64,000 nucleotides of DNA, from NCBI RefSeq assembly GCF_020536995.1, contig NC_068355.1, positions 122,088,532-122,152,531 of the forward strand, read 5' to 3'. Origin of the DNA: Dreissena polymorpha (Eukaryota > Mollusca > Bivalvia > Myida > Dreissenidae). Shown here piece after piece: positions 1 through 13,453 of this stretch. The position numbers were made by a program, and so were the translations under genes. Under the pieces are notes generated by a model. It saw only the letters and a list, made by a program, of their open reading frames with translations. It was not told where the DNA came from and did not search any database. Numbering within the stretch: position 1 is the first letter of the stretch; each line of letters begins with the position of its first letter.

Positions 1-1351
1 TGTCTATCAGGGGCAAATGTAACAATTGTTGAGCCTTCACTCAATAAAGCCGTTAAGGTGGCATAAATAAGCTTTTCACAGTGCAAATAAACATCAAAAT
101 GAGGGGTCCTTACATCATTATGATTACCATATATGAAATGAGCAAGGTCGTGCAAAAATGGTTCCTATGCAATTTACAGCCAGCGTTGCTCAAAACCAGC
201 CTTCACATCTGCACAGTCTAGGCAGGAGCTACCGTGTTTGCTATAAGATCAGGCAAAGTCTGTGGTCTAGTTAGTGGACATTTAAGCTAATGACCAGACT
301 GCACTGACTACGTCCAAATATCGACTGGTGTAAACATGATAAAAACGCCAAATTCATTTCTGTAAAAATGGAGAAATGCAGATATGATCAACAGAAAAAA
401 ACAGGTTACTGACCTATCGGTTTGTACTATAATTACTAATAAAACAATGGCTCCACAATCCTCTCTGTTATTTTTTTCTAAGCCACTCCTAATATATTTC
501 ACAACAGTTTTTTGTAAATGAAAAAAAAGACAACAGTGACACATGAAATATGCAGTTTAAAATTTAGATCTTGTTAACGTATACTCATCATTATGATGTT
601 GTTTTCTTTCTTTTCCAAGAAGGGAAAAAAAGATGGCTTCATCTATTAATATTTGGAACAAACTGGATTGCGTTTCCTAGAAAATCTTATGAACACGAGT
701 TAAAATGTAGTATTAACGTAAATAATAATGGATGTCTTTGATAATTATGTTTCTTTAATATAAAAAATTGTTCGAGATGCAAGATAAATACATGCAATTA
801 CTGGAACTAAGAAAATCTAGATGTAAGTGCTGATTACTTGTTTACACTTCACCTCAATTCCATTGCTTTGTATGCTGTTTATATATTTTAAATGATGGTT
901 GTTAATCTGTATACTCTGAATTTCATGAAAAAACAACAACACCAGAAACCTTATACTAAATTGACAAAGCAATGTCTTGTGGTTAAATAATCAGACCGTT
1001 TTTCAGTACATTATAACGAAAATTTTACAGAGTCATTTATCTATGAAAACTGTCATAAAAAGTAAAGAATGGTTGATGTAATTAAATTCAAGAGGATTTT
1101 GCTCTCAAATTACTAATTAAGCCAAAACACGACAGATGTATAGTGAACTTTGTATATTCTATCAAAAATAAAAGATCTTCTGAGTCTTACATTTCCCAAT
1201 AATAATACATGGTATTTGTCTGGAACCAGACAGGAACATTGCTCGTGTCATTAACTATGATTTCTAAATTTTTGATTATTGCTGGTTAAATTGAATTAAA
1301 TAAATTTTACATTTTAAACTCGGCAAACCATTATATTACTGACATAGATGT
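1..1351. other. No gene seen
   Basis: AT-rich, short frames only, no splice-bounded coding sequence and no repeat with clear ends. Confidence 0.6.
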
Positions 1352-1823
1352 TTAAAGGAGCCTTTTCACACATTTTGGCATGTATCAATATAAAATGCTT
1401 TATATTGATAAATGTTAACATTGGATCTATAAGTCTTCAGTAAAAAAAACAAGAATAAAATACAATAAAGAAATAAAGAAACCCTTAACTCGGCTCGAAA
1501 CACTGACCCCTGCAGTCCTTTGCTTAGACCATTCGACCATCCATGCTCATACAATGAGTGATGAATTTTATACTTTATATAAGCAATTTTCGTAGTATAA
1601 CAAAATATGACAACAATAACAGAACTCTCCAAATTATTCAATCGTTGCAAAGCTTTATAATCTTCAGGTTTTTAACTCGTCAAAAGATGCATTTAGTGGA
1701 TATTTTAGAGCATGGTAAAATGTTCAGTATTACTGTTTCCTAAAAAATATCATAACTACAACGAGAATGTGCGAATCTTTTTTTATTTTGTCAATTTACC
1801 AAAACCAAAACACACCCCTTTAA
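1352..1823 (+). mobile_element. TTAA-flanked MITE with tRNA-like core, copy 1
   Basis: Starts TTAAAGGAGCCTTTTCAC and ends CCAAAACACACCCCTTTAA, imperfect inverted repeats with TTAA at both borders, as in piggyBac-type insertions. A tRNA-like unit lies on the minus strand at 1481-1551. Same orientation as copy 2. Confidence 0.7.
1481..1551 (-). other. tRNA-like Pol III unit in MITE copy 1
   Basis: On the minus strand a degenerate A box (GGTCGAATGGTCTAAGC) and B box (TTTCGAGCC) are seen at tRNA spacing. The flanks do not form a clean acceptor stem. It is a tRNA-derived relic, not a working tRNA. Confidence 0.5.
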
Positions 1824-2198
1824 ATAACAAATGTTAGGGCGCATACAAAGTCTGCATGTCCAATGGAATAATTTATTCTTCATCAAGCTTTCAAACAATA
1901 TTTTGAAAAGGAATGTAAACAAAATAATTGCCACAGCCATTTTCTCTGTTTTTAGTGATGTCTATCAAGATCAGAACAATCTTAATAAATAGATTAATGT
2001 GTAGTAAACAAATATGTATGTATTAGTAATATATGCTCAAGCTAATCTTTGAAAAAGACAGGGTGCTCCTTTGTCAACAGGACACTTATACGGCATATTT
2101 TCAATATCAAATGTTGTATATATTTTAAATAACCAGTATATTCATTTAAATATAACGTGATCAGATCGAAAAGAGTTCTGATGAGTAAGGTTGATTTT

Positions 2199-2234
2199 TG
2201 AGGGGGGGGGGGGTGGAGGGGGGGGGGGGGGGGC
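2199..2234 (+). repeat. Poly-G tract
   Basis: About 33 of 36 bases are G, in runs of up to 15. A second such tract lies at 21830-21862. G-quadruplex formation is plausible. Confidence 0.9.
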
Positions 2235-2275
2235 AGGGTGCTGCGCCATTCCTTTTTGGCCCAGATGGAGCACTG
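2235..2275. mobile_element. Right-end fragment of the hAT-like MITE family
   Basis: GGCAGGGTGCTGCGCC and then GATGGAGCACTGG resemble the right end of the element at 21894-22282. No left end was found. A G-rich run of about 30 bases precedes it. Confidence 0.35.
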
Positions 2276-2388
2276 GTTTGTAAGTTTAACCAAATAACTT
2301 GTGGGGGAATCAAAACCACATTCACATTTTATAAAGCAACATTTGCAGAGGCAGCATTAGCTCAGTGTGGTATAACAAGAGTGCTGAC

Positions 2389-5300
2389 TCTCTTTCCATC
2401 AGAAGGTTCGGTACAGCAGGACTGATGTATCTCTAGCTATCAGAAGGTTTGGTATAGCATGACTGATGTCTCTCAAGACATCAAAACGTTGGTTTAGAAG
2501 GACTTGTGTCTCTTAAGCCATCAAAATGTTTTTGTTATAGCAGGACTGATGCATCTCTGGGCACCAGAAGGTTTGGCATAGCAAGACTGGTTCTCTCATG
2601 CGATCAGAAGGTTTGGCAGAGCAGGACTGGTGTTTTTCTAGCCATCGGAAGGTTTGGTATGCAGAACTGGTGTTTCTCTAGCAATCAGATTGTTTGATAT
2701 AGCAGGACAGGTGTCTCTCTGGCCATCAGTAGGTTAGGTATAGCAGGATTGGTGTCTCTCTTGCCATAAGAAGGTTTGGTATAGCAGAACTGGTGTCTGC
2801 CTAGCCATCAGAAGGTCTGTTATAGCAAGACTGGTGTCTCTCTGGCCATCAGAATGTTTGGTATAGAAGGACTGGTGTCTCTCTAGCCATCAGAAGGTTT
2901 GGTATAGCATGACAAGTGTCTCTCACACCATCAGCCGGTTTCTTATAGCATGACTGGTGTCTCTCAAGCCATCAGAAGATTTGGTAAAGCAGGACTGATG
3001 TCTCTCTAGCCATCAGAAGATTTGGTATAGCAGGACTGTAGTCTCTCTAGCCATCAGAAGGTTTTGTAAAATAGGACTGGTGTCTCTCATGCCATCAGAC
3101 AGTTTAATATAGCACAACTGGTGTCTCTCAAGCCATCAGAAGAGTTGGTATAGCAGGACTGATGTCTCTCTTGCCATAAGGAGGTCTGAAATAACAAAGA
3201 CTGGTGTCTCTCTAGCCATCAGAAGGTTTGGTATAGCAAGACTGGAGTCCATCAGAAAGAAGGTTTGGTGAAGCATCACTAGTGTCTCTTTAGCCATCTT
3301 AAGTTTGGTATAGCAAGACTGGTGTGAATCAGAAGGTTTGGTATGGCAGGACTGGTGTCCATCAGAAGGTTTGGTATAGCATGACTGGTGTCCATCAGAA
3401 AGATTTTTGATATAGCATGTTTCTCTCAAGCCACCAGGAGGTTTGGTATAGCATGACAAGTGTCTCTTCATCCATCTAAAGGTTTGGTATAGAAGAATTG
3501 GTGTCCATCAGAAGGTTTGGTATGACAGGACTCGTGTCCATCGAAGGTTTGGGTATAGCAGGGCTCGTGTCTCTCTAGCCATCAAAAGGTTTGGTATGGC
3601 AGGACTGGGGTCTCTCTTACCATTAGAAGGTTTGGTATAGCAGGACTGGTGTATCTCTAGCTATCAGAATGTTTGGTATAGCATGACTGGCGTCTGTCAA
3701 GCAATCAGACGGTTTGGTTTAGAAGGACTAGTTTTCTCTTAAGCCATCAACAGGTTTCATATAGCAGGACTGGTGTCCTCTCTAGGCATTAGAAGGTTTG
3801 GCATAGCAGTACTGGCGTCTCTCATGCCATCAGAAGGTTTGGCATAGCAGGACTGGTGTCTCTCTAGCAATCAGAAGGTTTGGTATTGCAGAACTGGTGT
3901 CTGCCTAGCCATCAGAAGGTCTGTTATAGCAAGACTGGTGTTTTCTCTGGCCATCAGAAGGTTAGGTATAGCGGGACTGGTGTCTCTCTAGCCATCAGAA
4001 GGTTTGGTATAGCAGGACTGGCGTCTCTCATGCCAACAGAGGTTTGTTACAGCATGACTGGTGCCCATTAAGCCATCCGAAGATTTGGTATAGCAGGACT
4101 AATGTCTCTCTAGCCATCAGAAGATTTGGTATAGCAGGACTGGTATCTCTCTAGCCATCAGAAGGTTTGGTATAGCAGGACTGGTGTCTCTCATGCCATC
4201 AGACGGTTTGTTATAGCATGACTGGTGTATCTCAAGCCATCAGAAGATTTGGTATAGCAGGACTGATGTCTCTCAAGCTATCAGAAGATTTGGTTTAGCA
4301 GGACTGATGTCTCTCTGGCCATTAGAAGGTCTGAAATAGCAAGACTGGTGTCTTTCTAGCCATCAGAATGTTTCCTATAGCAGGACTGTTGTCCATCAGA
4401 AAGAAGGTTTGGTAAAGCATCACTAGTGTCTCTTTAGCCATCTTAAGTTTGGTATAGCAAGACTGGTGTGAATGAATTAGAAGGTTTCGTATGGCAGGAC
4501 TGGTGTCCATCAGAAGGTTTGGGTAAAGCATGACTGGTGTCCATCAAAAAGATTTTTGGTATAGCATGACTTGTTTCTCTCAAGCCATCAGGAGGTTTGG
4601 TTTAGCATGATTAGTGTCTCTTAATCCATCTGAAGGTTTGGTATAGACATACTTATGTCCATCAGAAGGTTTGGTATGACAGGACTCGTGTCAATCAGAA
4701 GGTTTGTTATAGCAGGACATCTCTCTAGCCATCAATCGGTTTGGTATGGCATGACTGGTGTCCATCAGAAGATTTGGTATGACAGGACTGGTGTATCCCA
4801 AGCCATCAGAAGGTTTGGTCTCGCAGGACTGGTGTCTCTCTAGCCATCAATAGGTTTGGTATAGTATGACTGGTGCTTCTTTAGCCATCTGAAGGTTTGG
4901 TATAGCAGAACTGGTGTCCATCAGAAGGTTTGGTAAAGCAGGACTGGTTTCCATCAGAAGGTTTGGTATAGCAGGACTTTGTCTCTCTAGCCATCAAAAG
5001 GATTGATATGGCAGGACTGGTGTCCATAAGGAGGTTTGGTATGGGCAGGACTGGTATCAATCAGAAGGTTTTGGGTATGGCAGTACTGGTGTCTCTCTAG
5101 CCCTTAAAAGGTTTGGTATGACGGGACTGGTGTCCATCAGAAGGTTTGGTATAGCAGGACTGGCGTATCTCAAGTCATCTGAAGGTTTGGTTAAGCAGGA
5201 TTAGTGTCTCTCTAGCCATCACATTGTTTAGTTTAACAAAACTGGTGTATCAATAGCTATCAGAAGTTTTGGTATAGCAGGACTGGTGTCTCTCTAGCCA

Positions 5301-7262
5301 TCAGAAGGTTTCATATAGCAGGATGAGTGTTTCTCAAGCAATCAGAAAGTTTGGTATAGCAGGACTGGTGCCTATCAAGCCATCAGAAGGTTTGGTATAG
5401 CAGGACTGGCGTCTCTCTAGCCATCAGAAGGTTTGGTATAGCAGGACGGGTGTCTCTCTAGCCATAGGAAGGTTTGGTATAGCAGGACTGGTGTCTCTCG
5501 TGCTATCATAGGTTTGGTATAGCAGGACTGGTGTCTCTCTTGCCATAAGAAGGTCTGGTATAGAATGACTGGTGTCGTTCTAGCCATCAGATGGTTTGTT
5601 ATAGCAGGATTGGTGTCTCTATAGCCATCAAAATGTTTGGAAAAGATTAACTGGTGGATCTGTAGCCATCAAAAAGTTTTGTATAGCATGACTGGTTTCT
5701 CTCAAGCCATCAGCAGGTTTGGTATAGCAGCACTAGTGTCTCTCTTGCCATCAAATGGATTGGTATAGCAGGACTGTTGTCTGTCATTGCCATCAGACGG
5801 TTTGGTATAGAATGACTGGTGTCTCTCGAGCCATCAGAAGGTTTGGTATAGCAGGACTGGTGCCCCTATTGCCAGCAAAGGTTTGTTTTAGCATTACTGG
5901 TGTCTCATTTGGTATCAGAAGGTTTGGTATAGAATGACTGGTGTCTCTCTAGCCATCAGATGGGTTGGTATAGCAGGAGTGGTGTCTCTCTAGGCACCAG
6001 AAGGTCTCTCTAGCCATCAGAAGGTTTGGTATAGCAAGACTGGTGTCTCGCTAGCCATAAAATAAATTGGTATAGCAGGACTGGTGTCTCTCTAGCAATC
6101 AAATGGTTTGGTATAGCAGGACTGGTGTCTCTCTAGCAATCAAATGGCTTGGTATAGCAGGACTGGTGTCTCTCTAACAATCAAATGGTTTGTATAGCAG
6201 GACTGGTGTCTCTCAAGCCATCAGATGGTTTGATATAGCATGACTGGTGTAACCTGAAGCAATCAGAAGGTTTTGAATAGCAGGGACTGGTGTCTTTCTA
6301 GCCATTAGGTTTTGTATAGCTGGACTTTTGTCTCTCTAGCCATCAGAAGGTTTTGTATAGCAGGACTGGTGTTTCTCTAACCATCAGAAGGTTTGGTATA
6401 GCAGGACTGATGTCTCTCTAGCCATCAGAAGGTTTGGTATATCAGGGCTGGTGTCTCTCTTACTATCAGAAGGTTTGGTATAGCAGGACTGGTGTCTCTC
6501 TTGCTATCAGAAGGTTTGGTAAAGCAGGACTGGTGTCCCTCTAGCCCACAGAAGGTTTGGTATAGCAGGACTGGTGAGACACCAGTCCTGCTATACCAAA
6601 CCTTCTGATGGCTAGAGGGACTGATGGCCAGTCCTGCTTGAGAGACGCAAGCCATCAAAAGGTAGCTATAGCTAGATATCAAATGATATGGTATAGCAGG
6701 ACTGGTGTCTCTTTAGCAATAAAATGGTTTGGTATAGCAGGACTGGGCGTCCTCTCTAGCCATTAGAGCGGGACTGGGGTCTCTCAAGCCATTAGACAGT
6801 TTGGTATAGCAGGACTGGTGTCTCTCAAGCCATCAAAAGGTAAGCTATAGCAAGACTGGTGTCTCTCTAGCCATCACAAGTTTGGTATAGCTGGACTTGT
6901 GTCTCTCTCGCTATCAGAATGTTTTGTATGTAAGGACTGGTGTCTGGCTTGCTATCAGAAGGTTTTGTATAGAAGAACTGGTGTCTCTCTAGCCATCAGA
7001 AGGTTTGGTATAGCAGGACTGGTTTCTCTCTAGCCATCAAAAGGATTGGTATAGCAAGACCGTTGTCTCTCTAGCAATCAAAAGGTTTGGTATAGCAGGA
7101 CTGGTGTCTCTCAAACTATCAGGTTTTGGTATGGCAAGACTGGTGTCTCTCTAGCAATCAAAAGGTTTGGTATAGCAGAGCTGAGTATCTCTAGCAATCA
7201 GGTTTTTCAGCCAGCCTTCTTTCTCTCTGGTCAACAGAAGATATGGTATGGCAAGACTCTCT
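2389..7262. repeat. 41-bp minisatellite, about 115-120 units
   Basis: The unit reads TCTCTCTAGCCATCAGAAGG followed by TTTGGTATAGCAGGACTGGTG. A shorter variant without TCTCTCTAGC is interspersed. The array also holds a larger period: the block near 3240-3470 recurs near 4385-4600, about 1.14 kb away, with the same private variants (AAGCATCACTAGTGTCTC). One stretch at about 6572-6620 is inverted. Reading frames in the array are by-products of the repeat. Confidence 0.95.
6566..6640 (-). repeat. Inverted unit inside the 41-bp array
   Basis: The run GAGACACCAGTCCTGCTATA continues into CCAAACCTTCTGATGGCTAG, the reverse complement of the array unit. It abuts a normal unit and forms a near-perfect hairpin. 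All neighbouring units are in the plus orientation. Confidence 0.9.
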
Positions 7263-8266
7263 AGCTATCAAGTTTTTATGTGATCCCCTTTTGGAGTGTT
7301 CAGCTAGTCAGCCAATGATCGTAAAGGCTTTGCAAGGAATATGAAAAAGTGAAGCTTAGATAGTTCCTTCATTATAGAATGAAAGCAGACAGAATAAATG
7401 AAACAGTTATGTATGCACACAATAATATGCAGGAAAAGTTTCTTAATCTTCCAAGACAACCCACACTCAGTCTTTTTTATGACCATGCCATTTTAATAGT
7501 GGTGGGCATTAGGTGTTTTGTAACATGCACTGGCAGAGATTGAATGATCACATGTATGCACCAACTTTGGTGCTTACTAAAATGTATGTCAAATTTGTGA
7601 AATCCGGTTTATGCATAGCAACAATTGCAAAGAACTGATACATACTTTCTTCATAAACTGTTCACATTATGTTTTGCACACAACACTTATTTCTCCAAAC
7701 ACACACCACTTATTGCAGAGTCCTATGAAATATGGTGGGGGAATCTATGTCTTTTGGACACCTTTCTAGTTTAGGCAGCAATTGAATAACCCTAAGCTCA
7801 TTTACTCTGTCTGGGCGAAAATTGGATAACACAAAGACACTTACATCTGGCCCATTGAGGTTGAATTTAAATATCACAAACACCCTTAACTCTTCAGTTT
7901 AGCACAGAACTTGAATATCACTAAGACTATTGGTTTTGTCTTTTGGGGGCAGAACATCAATGTAACAACATGTGTACAGGAAGATATGGATTCCAGAAGA
8001 TTGGAAAGAACTTTTTAACTCAAGATCTTCGTAATGTAGGACATCGCTTCAGTAAGTTTGGATGGGTTTGAGGGGCAGTATAGAATAAGCAGTGCAACCT
8101 CATAAAAGACAAAAACGATAACACTAGGTCAACATTTCATATTATCTTTACTGGTACATCAAGGTACATCAATTGCATGCAAGTAACATGACAATATGAA
8201 TGATTGGTAAAGGCAATGGAACAAAACGTATTTTCATTGAGTGATATTCTGATTATGATTATGTAA
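7263..8266. other. No gene seen
   Basis: Unique-looking sequence after the minisatellite. A 60-residue minus-strand frame (7486-7304) has no known motif. Confidence 0.55.
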
Positions 8267-9104
8267 TACACTGCAACTCCAATATATCGCGGTTGAAGGG
8301 GTCCAAAGATCGCGACCGTGATATATCCGGCGCGCGATATAAATTGTCAGTTATGTATGCATGTATATGTATACCATTAGCATCATTATGCAATCTCAAA
8401 AACACGCTATTTACCAACCTTATTCAAGTTTTTGTTATATCCATATGTCATTAATTGGTATAACACAAAACAGTATTCCATGTGAGTATTTTCAAATGCG
8501 TATAATTAAATTTTTAATCTGAAAAAACATTGCCGAGTTTTATTGTTCAAGAAAGCATGCACAATTAGACCCATGTACAAAATGACGTCATCATTTCTCA
8601 TGAAAAGCATGCACAGCATGGGGTTTAATAGTAGAGCATTGTGACTAACTGATCTATATTGTATACTGTATCTAACGCACACAGATTGTTGAGATAGGTC
8701 AGTATTGACTTGTGACATTACTGTTATAATTGTGTACACCTTCATGTGTGCACTGGTGCGTTTCGGCAGTTCAAAGCAAATTTCAATATAGAACATTGTA
8801 ACACCCGAAATGACCTGTCATGTTGACAATGGGTCTTTGGTTATCGCAGTACACAGGTGTTATGTGATGTACAATGTAAGCAAACAATCTGGTCAAAACT
8901 GGATTAATGATCCTGTTGGATTAAAGTTGGTGAAAAAAAGGGAAAATTACTTGCTTGAAAAAACGGATTTTTAATGCATCAAATTCTCAGATAAAACATT
9001 TTATTTAAGGATTATGCTCGTCAGATTTTTGGGAGCCATAGCCGATTCGCGATATATTGGACAACGCGATATAACGGACCGTGATATATTGGAGTTGCAG
9101 TGTA
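8267..9104. mobile_element. Tigger/pogo-like MITE, TA-flanked
   Basis: Left end TACACTGCAACTCCAATATA and right end TATATTGGAGTTGCAGTGTA are inverted copies of at least 20 bases bounded by TA. The subterminal TATATCGCGG and GCGATATAACGG motifs recall Tigger/pogo elements of the Tc1/mariner group. No transposase frame is present in the 838 bp. Confidence 0.7.
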
Positions 9105-10212
9105 CTGGCAGATGTATGCAATAAATAACTTCAATATTTTTCTAGTAAAAATATGTAAATGCTGTTTTATAGGAAGTTTTTGTTTTTACAATGTACAACA
9201 ATCCACAATAATACTTGTGTGACCTCAGATTTTTTGGCTCACAACATGCTTTCATATCAAGTACAGAATGACGACTCAAAACGTATACAACATTTTGCAA
9301 CATACTTGTTTGATTTTGTTGTGTATGAAATCGAAGTTTTGCACATAATTTGTTTCTTTCTAAATTGAAGATTAAATTGACATAAGTACATTTCAACAAA
9401 CACCATCAAAGAGATGGAGAACAACATTTTGAGCAGATGATTAACAATCTGAAAGAAAATCACAATTGCATGCCAACATTTTAGGTTCTGCTAATCATAT
9501 CATATTGAAATTAAACACATTTCTACAAAAGGAACTTTGTGCATATTTATTGGCAAAATAAAAATGGTTCAGAAATTAACAATGACAAAATAAAAATGTG
9601 ACCAATTGTTGCAATTGAAAGAGAGAGCCAACATTGTGATGCCTTTTCTTTAAAGTTATGCTTAATGATTTGAAGACAGAAATCAACTATTTTATTTAAA
9701 AATCTGTAATTTAAAATGAGAATTATCAACAAATTAACGGAATTCTCAAAGAGCTGCAAAGTGGTAGGAACCTAACATCGTTCAAGCTTACAAAAGATCT
9801 CTCTTAACATCACAAAACCAAATATAACCAACTTTTGAGCAAGCATCAATCTTCAAACAATAGAATTGATATATGTATAACAAAACATCTCAGCAATACG
9901 CAGAGGCATTTTATAAATTAACAAACGATTCGTTCTCACTATATTTATAAACATTATTACAACCTTCCAGTAATAGTGTAATTAACAAGAATAACATCAT
10001 AACTTGTTTCTTCAACTTGATTCATTTACATATATAGCTAACCTAAAAATATACCATATATCATGCACTTGAAAGTCCTTCAAATTGTAGCACAAAGTTA
10101 TACAATTTGGAAAAAGATAAATACAAATGATTGACAAAACAACATGTAAACAAAGTTCATTATGTTTATCTCACTTGATTATTGTATCTTTCTTTACTTA
10201 TATAGTAAAGTA
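9105..10212. other. No gene seen
   Basis: AT-rich; overlapping short frames on both strands at 9142-9463 have no domain or splice context. Confidence 0.55.
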
Positions 10213-10518
10213 AACAAGAGATGTGTTTTGTCAGAAACACAATGCCCCCTATTGCGCCGCTTTGAAGCCATATATTTTACCTTTGATCTTGAAGGATGAC
10301 CTTGACCTTTCACCACTCAAAATGTGCAGCTCCATGAGATACACATGCATGCAAAGTATCAAGTTGCTATCTTCAATATTGCAAAAGTTATCGCAAAACT
10401 TTAACCAAGGTTAAAGTTTTAGGTTAAAGTTTTGAGGACAGACAGAATGAAAGACAGAATGAGTGACAGACAGGCCAAAAACAATATACCCCCGATCATT
10501 CGATCCGGGGCATAAAAA
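10213..10518 (+). mobile_element. Tandem-core element, family B (single core)
   Basis: Head AACAAGAGATGTG, core with GACCTTGACCTTTCACCACT, a GACAGACAGAATGA tract, and a hairpin tail CCCCCGATCATTCGATCCGG ending GGCATAAAAA. The layout (head, core, short simple tract, terminal hairpin) recalls pearl/DINE-type Helitron-like elements of bivalves. It has no coding capacity. Confidence 0.6.
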
Positions 10519-10669
10519 CATTAGCTTGCAGGTTAAGTTACCTGATTTTCTTTGAAGGCACAACAAAACATGACAACACTCAAATGACAAGAAACAATAC
10601 TTAATAAAATATATCAATTCACTTAACAAACTGAGCAATAAAAATATATATATATATATATTAATCTTT

Positions 10670-11445
10670 TAAAAAGGGCTGTTTGTAATCATGCATGCCC
10701 CTCATATGGGCTGTCAGTTGTAGAGGAAACCATTTTACTGATTTGAGTCACTGTGAACTTGACCTTTGTCATTGTGTGATTACGTTTTTTGTCACTGTGA
10801 CCATGACCTTTGACCTAGTGACCTGAAAATGAATAGGGGTCATCTGCCAGTCATTATCAATGTACCAATGAAGTTTCATGATCCTAGGCGTAAGCATTCT
10901 TGAGTTATCATACGGAAACCATTTTACTGTTTTGAGTCACTGTGACCTTGACCTTTGACCTAGTGACATGAAAATCAATAGGGGTCATCTGCCAGTCATG
11001 ATCAATGTTCCTATGAGTTTTCATGATCCTAGGCGTGTAGCATTCTTGAGTTATCATCCAGAAACCATTTTACTGTTTCCAGTCACTGTGACCTTGACCT
11101 TTGACCAAGTGACCTGAAAATCAATAGGGGTCATCTGCCGGTCATGATCAATGTACCTATGAGTTTCATGATCCTAGGCGTAAGCATTGTTGAGTTATCA
11201 TCAGGAAGCCGTTTTACTGTTTCAAGTCACTGTGACCTTGACCTTTGACCTAGTGACCTGAAATCAATGAGGGTCATCTGCCAGTCATGATCAATGTACC
11301 TATGAAGTTCATGATCCTAGGCCTAAGCGTTCTTGAGTTATCAACCGGAAACCATCTGGTGGACGGACTGACGGACCGACGGACGGACCGACCGACATGT
11401 GCAAAACAATATACCCCCTCTTCTTCGAAGGGGGGGCATAAATAT
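10670..11445 (+). mobile_element. Tandem-core element, family A, four core units
   Basis: A head hairpin (GGGCTGTTTGTAATCATGC) is followed by four to five core units of about 145-150 bp (TGACCTAGTGACCTGAAAAT, AATAGGGGTCATCTGCC), a GACGGACCGACGGACGGACC tract, and the tail hairpin CCCCCTCTTCTTCGAAGGGG-GGGCATAA. A second copy lies at 14706-15398. Confidence 0.7.
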
Positions 11446-11751
11446 AATTTTAGTTTATTATACACAAAAAAGCCTACAATGTCAAATGTTGACATCAACA
11501 TTTTTAATGAAATGAAAGCTGATCAATTCATTGTCACTTAACTCATGTAATTCACAAAATGAAACCCAAACTGACACATGCAACATTTCTGTCTTATAGT
11601 CAATAAACAACTGTAGTTCCAAAACTCTGAAAGAGGAGTACACAGTATAAAATTAGTGCGCATCATTTTTTTAAATTAATATATTATTGACAAACATAAC
11701 ATACATGTCTGTAAATCATTCAGACACCTGTATTTTTTTAAGTATTTTTCT

Positions 11752-12281
11752 TATCGACTGAAAACTGTCGCTCACCTTGATAACAAGATATTATTGGGAC
11801 AAATCTTCTGACCAAGTTTCATGAAGATCGGAAAATAAATGTGGCCTCTAGAGTGTTAACAAGGTTTTATATATAGCCATATGGGAAAATGCCCCCCCCC
11901 TTGCGGCCATGTTTTTATATCAACCGGCATCATTTTCGAACTCTTCCAAGATATTATTAGGATGAATCTTCTGATCAAGTTTCATGAAGATCAGACAATA
12001 AATGTGGCCTGTAGAGTGTTAACAAGATTTTACAATTGCCATATATAGTCATATAAGGAAAAAACCCCGCCCCTTGGCGGCCATGTTTTTAAAGCAAACG
12101 TAACCATTTTTGAACTCATCCAAGATATCATTATGACCTATCTTCTGACCGAATTTCATGAAGATTGGACAGAAAAAGTGGCCTCTAGAGAGTTAACAAG
12201 GCAAATGTTGACACCACCGCACAACGGACAAAAGGCAATCACAAAGCTAACCATGAGCACTTTGTCCTCAGGTGAGCTAAA
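11752..12281 (+). mobile_element. Repeat element with three diverged core units
   Basis: Units of about 130-145 bp carry ATCTTCTGACCAAGTTTCAT and GTGGCCTCTAGAGTGTTAAC. The ends show GCTCACCTTGATAA on the left and CTCAGGTGAGCTAAAAA on the right, a short inverted match. Non-coding. Confidence 0.5.
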
Positions 12282-12394
12282 AACTGGCACAATATAATCC
12301 ATAGTAAAACAAGCAAATTCGTTGAATTGATATCCCCCCCCCCGCCAAATGCTTCTGGACACAAGTGTTATATTTTACATTCAAAAAAGCATTT

Positions 12395-12592
12395 TGACAA
12401 GATACAAGAGCAATAACTCTGTTATAACAAGATGGTGTACAACGCCATTTGGTGTGCATCATCCTCTTATCCATATATATACTCATACCAAGTTTCAATG
12501 AAATTCGACAAAGCACTTCCAAGAAATGCTCCGGACGGATGGAAGACGGACGGACAACGCCAAAACAATATCCCTCTGCCGATGGCAGGGGA
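12395..12592 (+). repeat. Tail part of a tandem-core type element
   Basis: Contains ACCAAGTTTCAATGAAATTC, GGACGGATGGAAGACGGACG and a terminal GCCGATGGCAGGGGAGAATAA. It lies directly before a family B copy. Confidence 0.45.
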
Positions 12593-12840
12593 GAATAACA
12601 AGACATGTTTGTGGAACAGTATGTCCCCTCCATATATTTGCTCTTTGACCTTGAAGGATGGCCTTGACCTTTCACCACTCAAAATGTTCAGCTCCATGAG
12701 ATACACATACATGCTAAATATCAAGTTGCTATCTTCAATATTGCAAAAGTTATGGCTGATGTTAAAGTTTGACGCAACAAACCAACAAATTGACAGGGCA
12801 AAAAAAAAATGTCCCCATGTATAGTCTGGGAGACATAAAA
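12593..12840 (+). mobile_element. Tandem-core element, family B, diverged copy
   Basis: Head AACAAGACATGTTTGTGGAA, core GACCTTGAAGGATGGCCTTG, and a decayed tail (AGTCTGGGAGACATAAAAA). It is shorter and more diverged than the copies at 10213 and 19757. Confidence 0.5.
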
Positions 12841-12917
12841 AAGTTAATTAAGAAAGCATTTTGTAACCAAGTACTCTCATACCTTATAACAAAAATAACT
12901 GTCAAACAAAGTGATGA

Positions 12918-12985
12918 GTTGGTCTCCAGGAAAACTTGGCTTAATGCATGTGTATAAAGTGTCTCCAAAGATTAGCCGGTGGTTT
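12918..12985. mobile_element. Palindromic MITE, left-arm fragment
   Basis: GGAAAACTTGGCTTAATGCA, then AAAGTGTCTCCAAAGATTAG. The right arm is missing. Confidence 0.5.
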
Positions 12986-13453
12986 TTCCAGGGCACTGCT
13001 CATTATATTTAATCTCCTTCACGCATTTATTGTCTACTGCGAACCTTTTGATTCCACAAAATCACTAGACATTTTTATACAATACAAAAATAATTCCAAT
13101 TATATTAACATATCATTGAAACAAAAAACAACAATCACTTATGCAGTGATGTTGATTTGTGTGCTGACTGAAAAATATGACACAAGATATGGTCCATGAC
13201 ACCAATATCATGACAATACATGTATGTTTTCTGTATTTCAAAACTTTCAATCATTCCAGACAGTATGGTTGTCCTATATTCACCAATTATGTCATTATTT
13301 ACATCCTTTCATGACATTGATTTCTAAAACAAAATAAGGTAATTTTTAAATGAAAACACCTGACAATTATATTACTCTGTTAAAAACACAGATGGAATGA
13401 TCAGATATCAGAGATGCAAAGTCTGTCAGACTAAAGCTAAACATCAAAGCCAT

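Noticed and set aside
2198-2425. Frame of 75 codons with a Gly-rich start
   Set aside because: It arises from the poly-G tract and the first minisatellite units; no splice or start context.
3136-3471. 111-codon minus-strand frame in the 41-bp array
   Set aside because: The repeated HQSCYTKPSDG pattern is the minisatellite read in one frame; other parts of the array have stops in the same frame.
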